From positions 1-28,399 of the IMG/VR virus record IMGVR_UViG_3300032677_000130: DNA of 28,399 nucleotides. One strand, given 5' to 3'. This document shows, piece by piece, positions 28,021 through 28,399 of the stretch. Both the position numbers and the translations under genes were made by a program. The notes under the pieces were generated by a model that did not search any database, had not been told where the DNA came from, and saw nothing but the letters and a program-made list of their open reading frames with translations. Numbering within the stretch: the first letter of the stretch is position 1; each line of letters opens with the position of its first letter. The stretch is from a virus.

Positions 28021-28399
28021 ATGGCCCTAGTCGAACAGCCCGAACTCCTGCCCCATGCCCGCAACTCCAGCGGCGACAATCCGGCTTTCCGATTCACACA
28101 AGATTATTACAGCAGATTGTCGAGTTGGTGCGACAGTGCCTTCGATGAGGCAGTCCAAGGACAGGCCGACGTACCCGAACTGAAGGAGATTCAGAACTCA
28201 CTCGACTATCTGGCTGGTCTTCAGTGGAAGGAGAATATGCCTTCCTATCGAGCCAAGCCGGTATCGAATGAGACACTCTCGATGTTCTGGGAAACCGTTG
28301 GGTTGCTTACCGACGTAAAGCCCATGTTCAAGATTACCGACCTTGGGGGAGAGGGAGAATACTCCAAGGTCGAATCCATCCTCAACAAACTGGCAAAGG
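28021..28399 (+). CDS. probable portal protein, N-terminal part (truncated by the window end)
   Basis: Encodes the first 126 residues; the frame is open at the window end. FRFTQDYYSRLSSWCDSAFD, then EIQNSLDYLAGLQWKENMPS and NETLSMFWETVGLLTDVKPM fit the start of podovirus/siphovirus portal proteins. Portals form the twelve-fold ring through which terminase pumps DNA, and this gene lies downstream of the terminase with only small genes between. No clear Shine-Dalgarno precedes ATG 28021. The call is from context and partial sequence. Confidence 0.6.
   Translation, partial: MALVEQPELLPHARNSSGDNPAFRFTQDYYSRLSSWCDSAFDEAVQGQADVPELKEIQNSLDYLAGLQWKENMPSYRAKPVSNETLSMFWETVGLLTDVKPMFKITDLGGEGEYSKVESILNKLAK

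Noticed and set aside
1-28399. tRNA genes, rRNA, CRISPR arrays and attachment sites
   Set aside because: No cloverleaf with a TTCGA-type arm, no repeat-spacer pattern and no integrase or att-like duplication was seen; attachment sites cannot be excluded outside this window.

Overview
The window looks like about 28 kb of a tailed double-stranded DNA bacteriophage (or a prophage or metagenomic phage contig). Every credible gene is on the + strand, most are short, and stops and starts often overlap (ATGA, TAATG, GTGA, TTGA). Phage hallmark genes are present: DnaB-type replicative helicase, repeat-rich tail fibre, cell-wall hydrolase plus holin, terminase, and the start of a portal-like gene. The host cannot be read from the sequence. 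Shine-Dalgarno sites, sigma70-like promoters, Sec/Tat signal peptides and a SleB-type hydrolase fit a Gram-negative-type bacterium; a soil host such as Acidobacteriota is only a guess. No tRNA, rRNA or CRISPR array was recognised.

Layout. 1-3.4 kb: small membrane protein, helicase, a helical protein of unknown role and an HNH endonuclease. 3.4-7.0 kb: a 1167-residue tail-fibre-like protein that starts with a signal peptide. 7.0-8.9 kb: secreted and membrane proteins, Cys-rich proteins, endolysin and holin, closed by a terminator. 9.0-17.4 kb: about 25 small genes, many zinc-ribbon-like, including a duplicated phage gene family at 9.47 and 11.6 kb, with three clear terminators. 17.4-17.85 kb: a gene-poor, C-rich island. 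17.9-20.8 kb: an acyl-carrier-like protein without its serine, a Tat lipoprotein candidate, a papain-like cysteine peptidase candidate and two Sec-exported proteins. 20.8-23.3 kb: small genes and a complete peptide deformylase. 23.3-28.4 kb: probable small terminase, large terminase, SprT-like protease, small genes and the truncated portal-like gene.

The most striking feature is a dispersed palindrome, AGTCCAAA-W-TTTGGACT, found 11 times. Six copies lie 10-22 bases before a start codon, two lie in frame inside genes (read as VQILDS or VQNSDS), and one follows the HNH gene. It could be the operator of a phage-wide regulon, an RNA element near ribosome binding sites, or a small repetitive element that also supplies peptide tails. 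Other points are a 12-bp inverted repeat that would lock the HNH start codon in a hairpin, with a -10-like box overlapping its left arm; several exported proteins unusual for a phage; and three genes whose reading frame is interrupted in the same direction, as if one base were missing or the ribosome slipped by -1.
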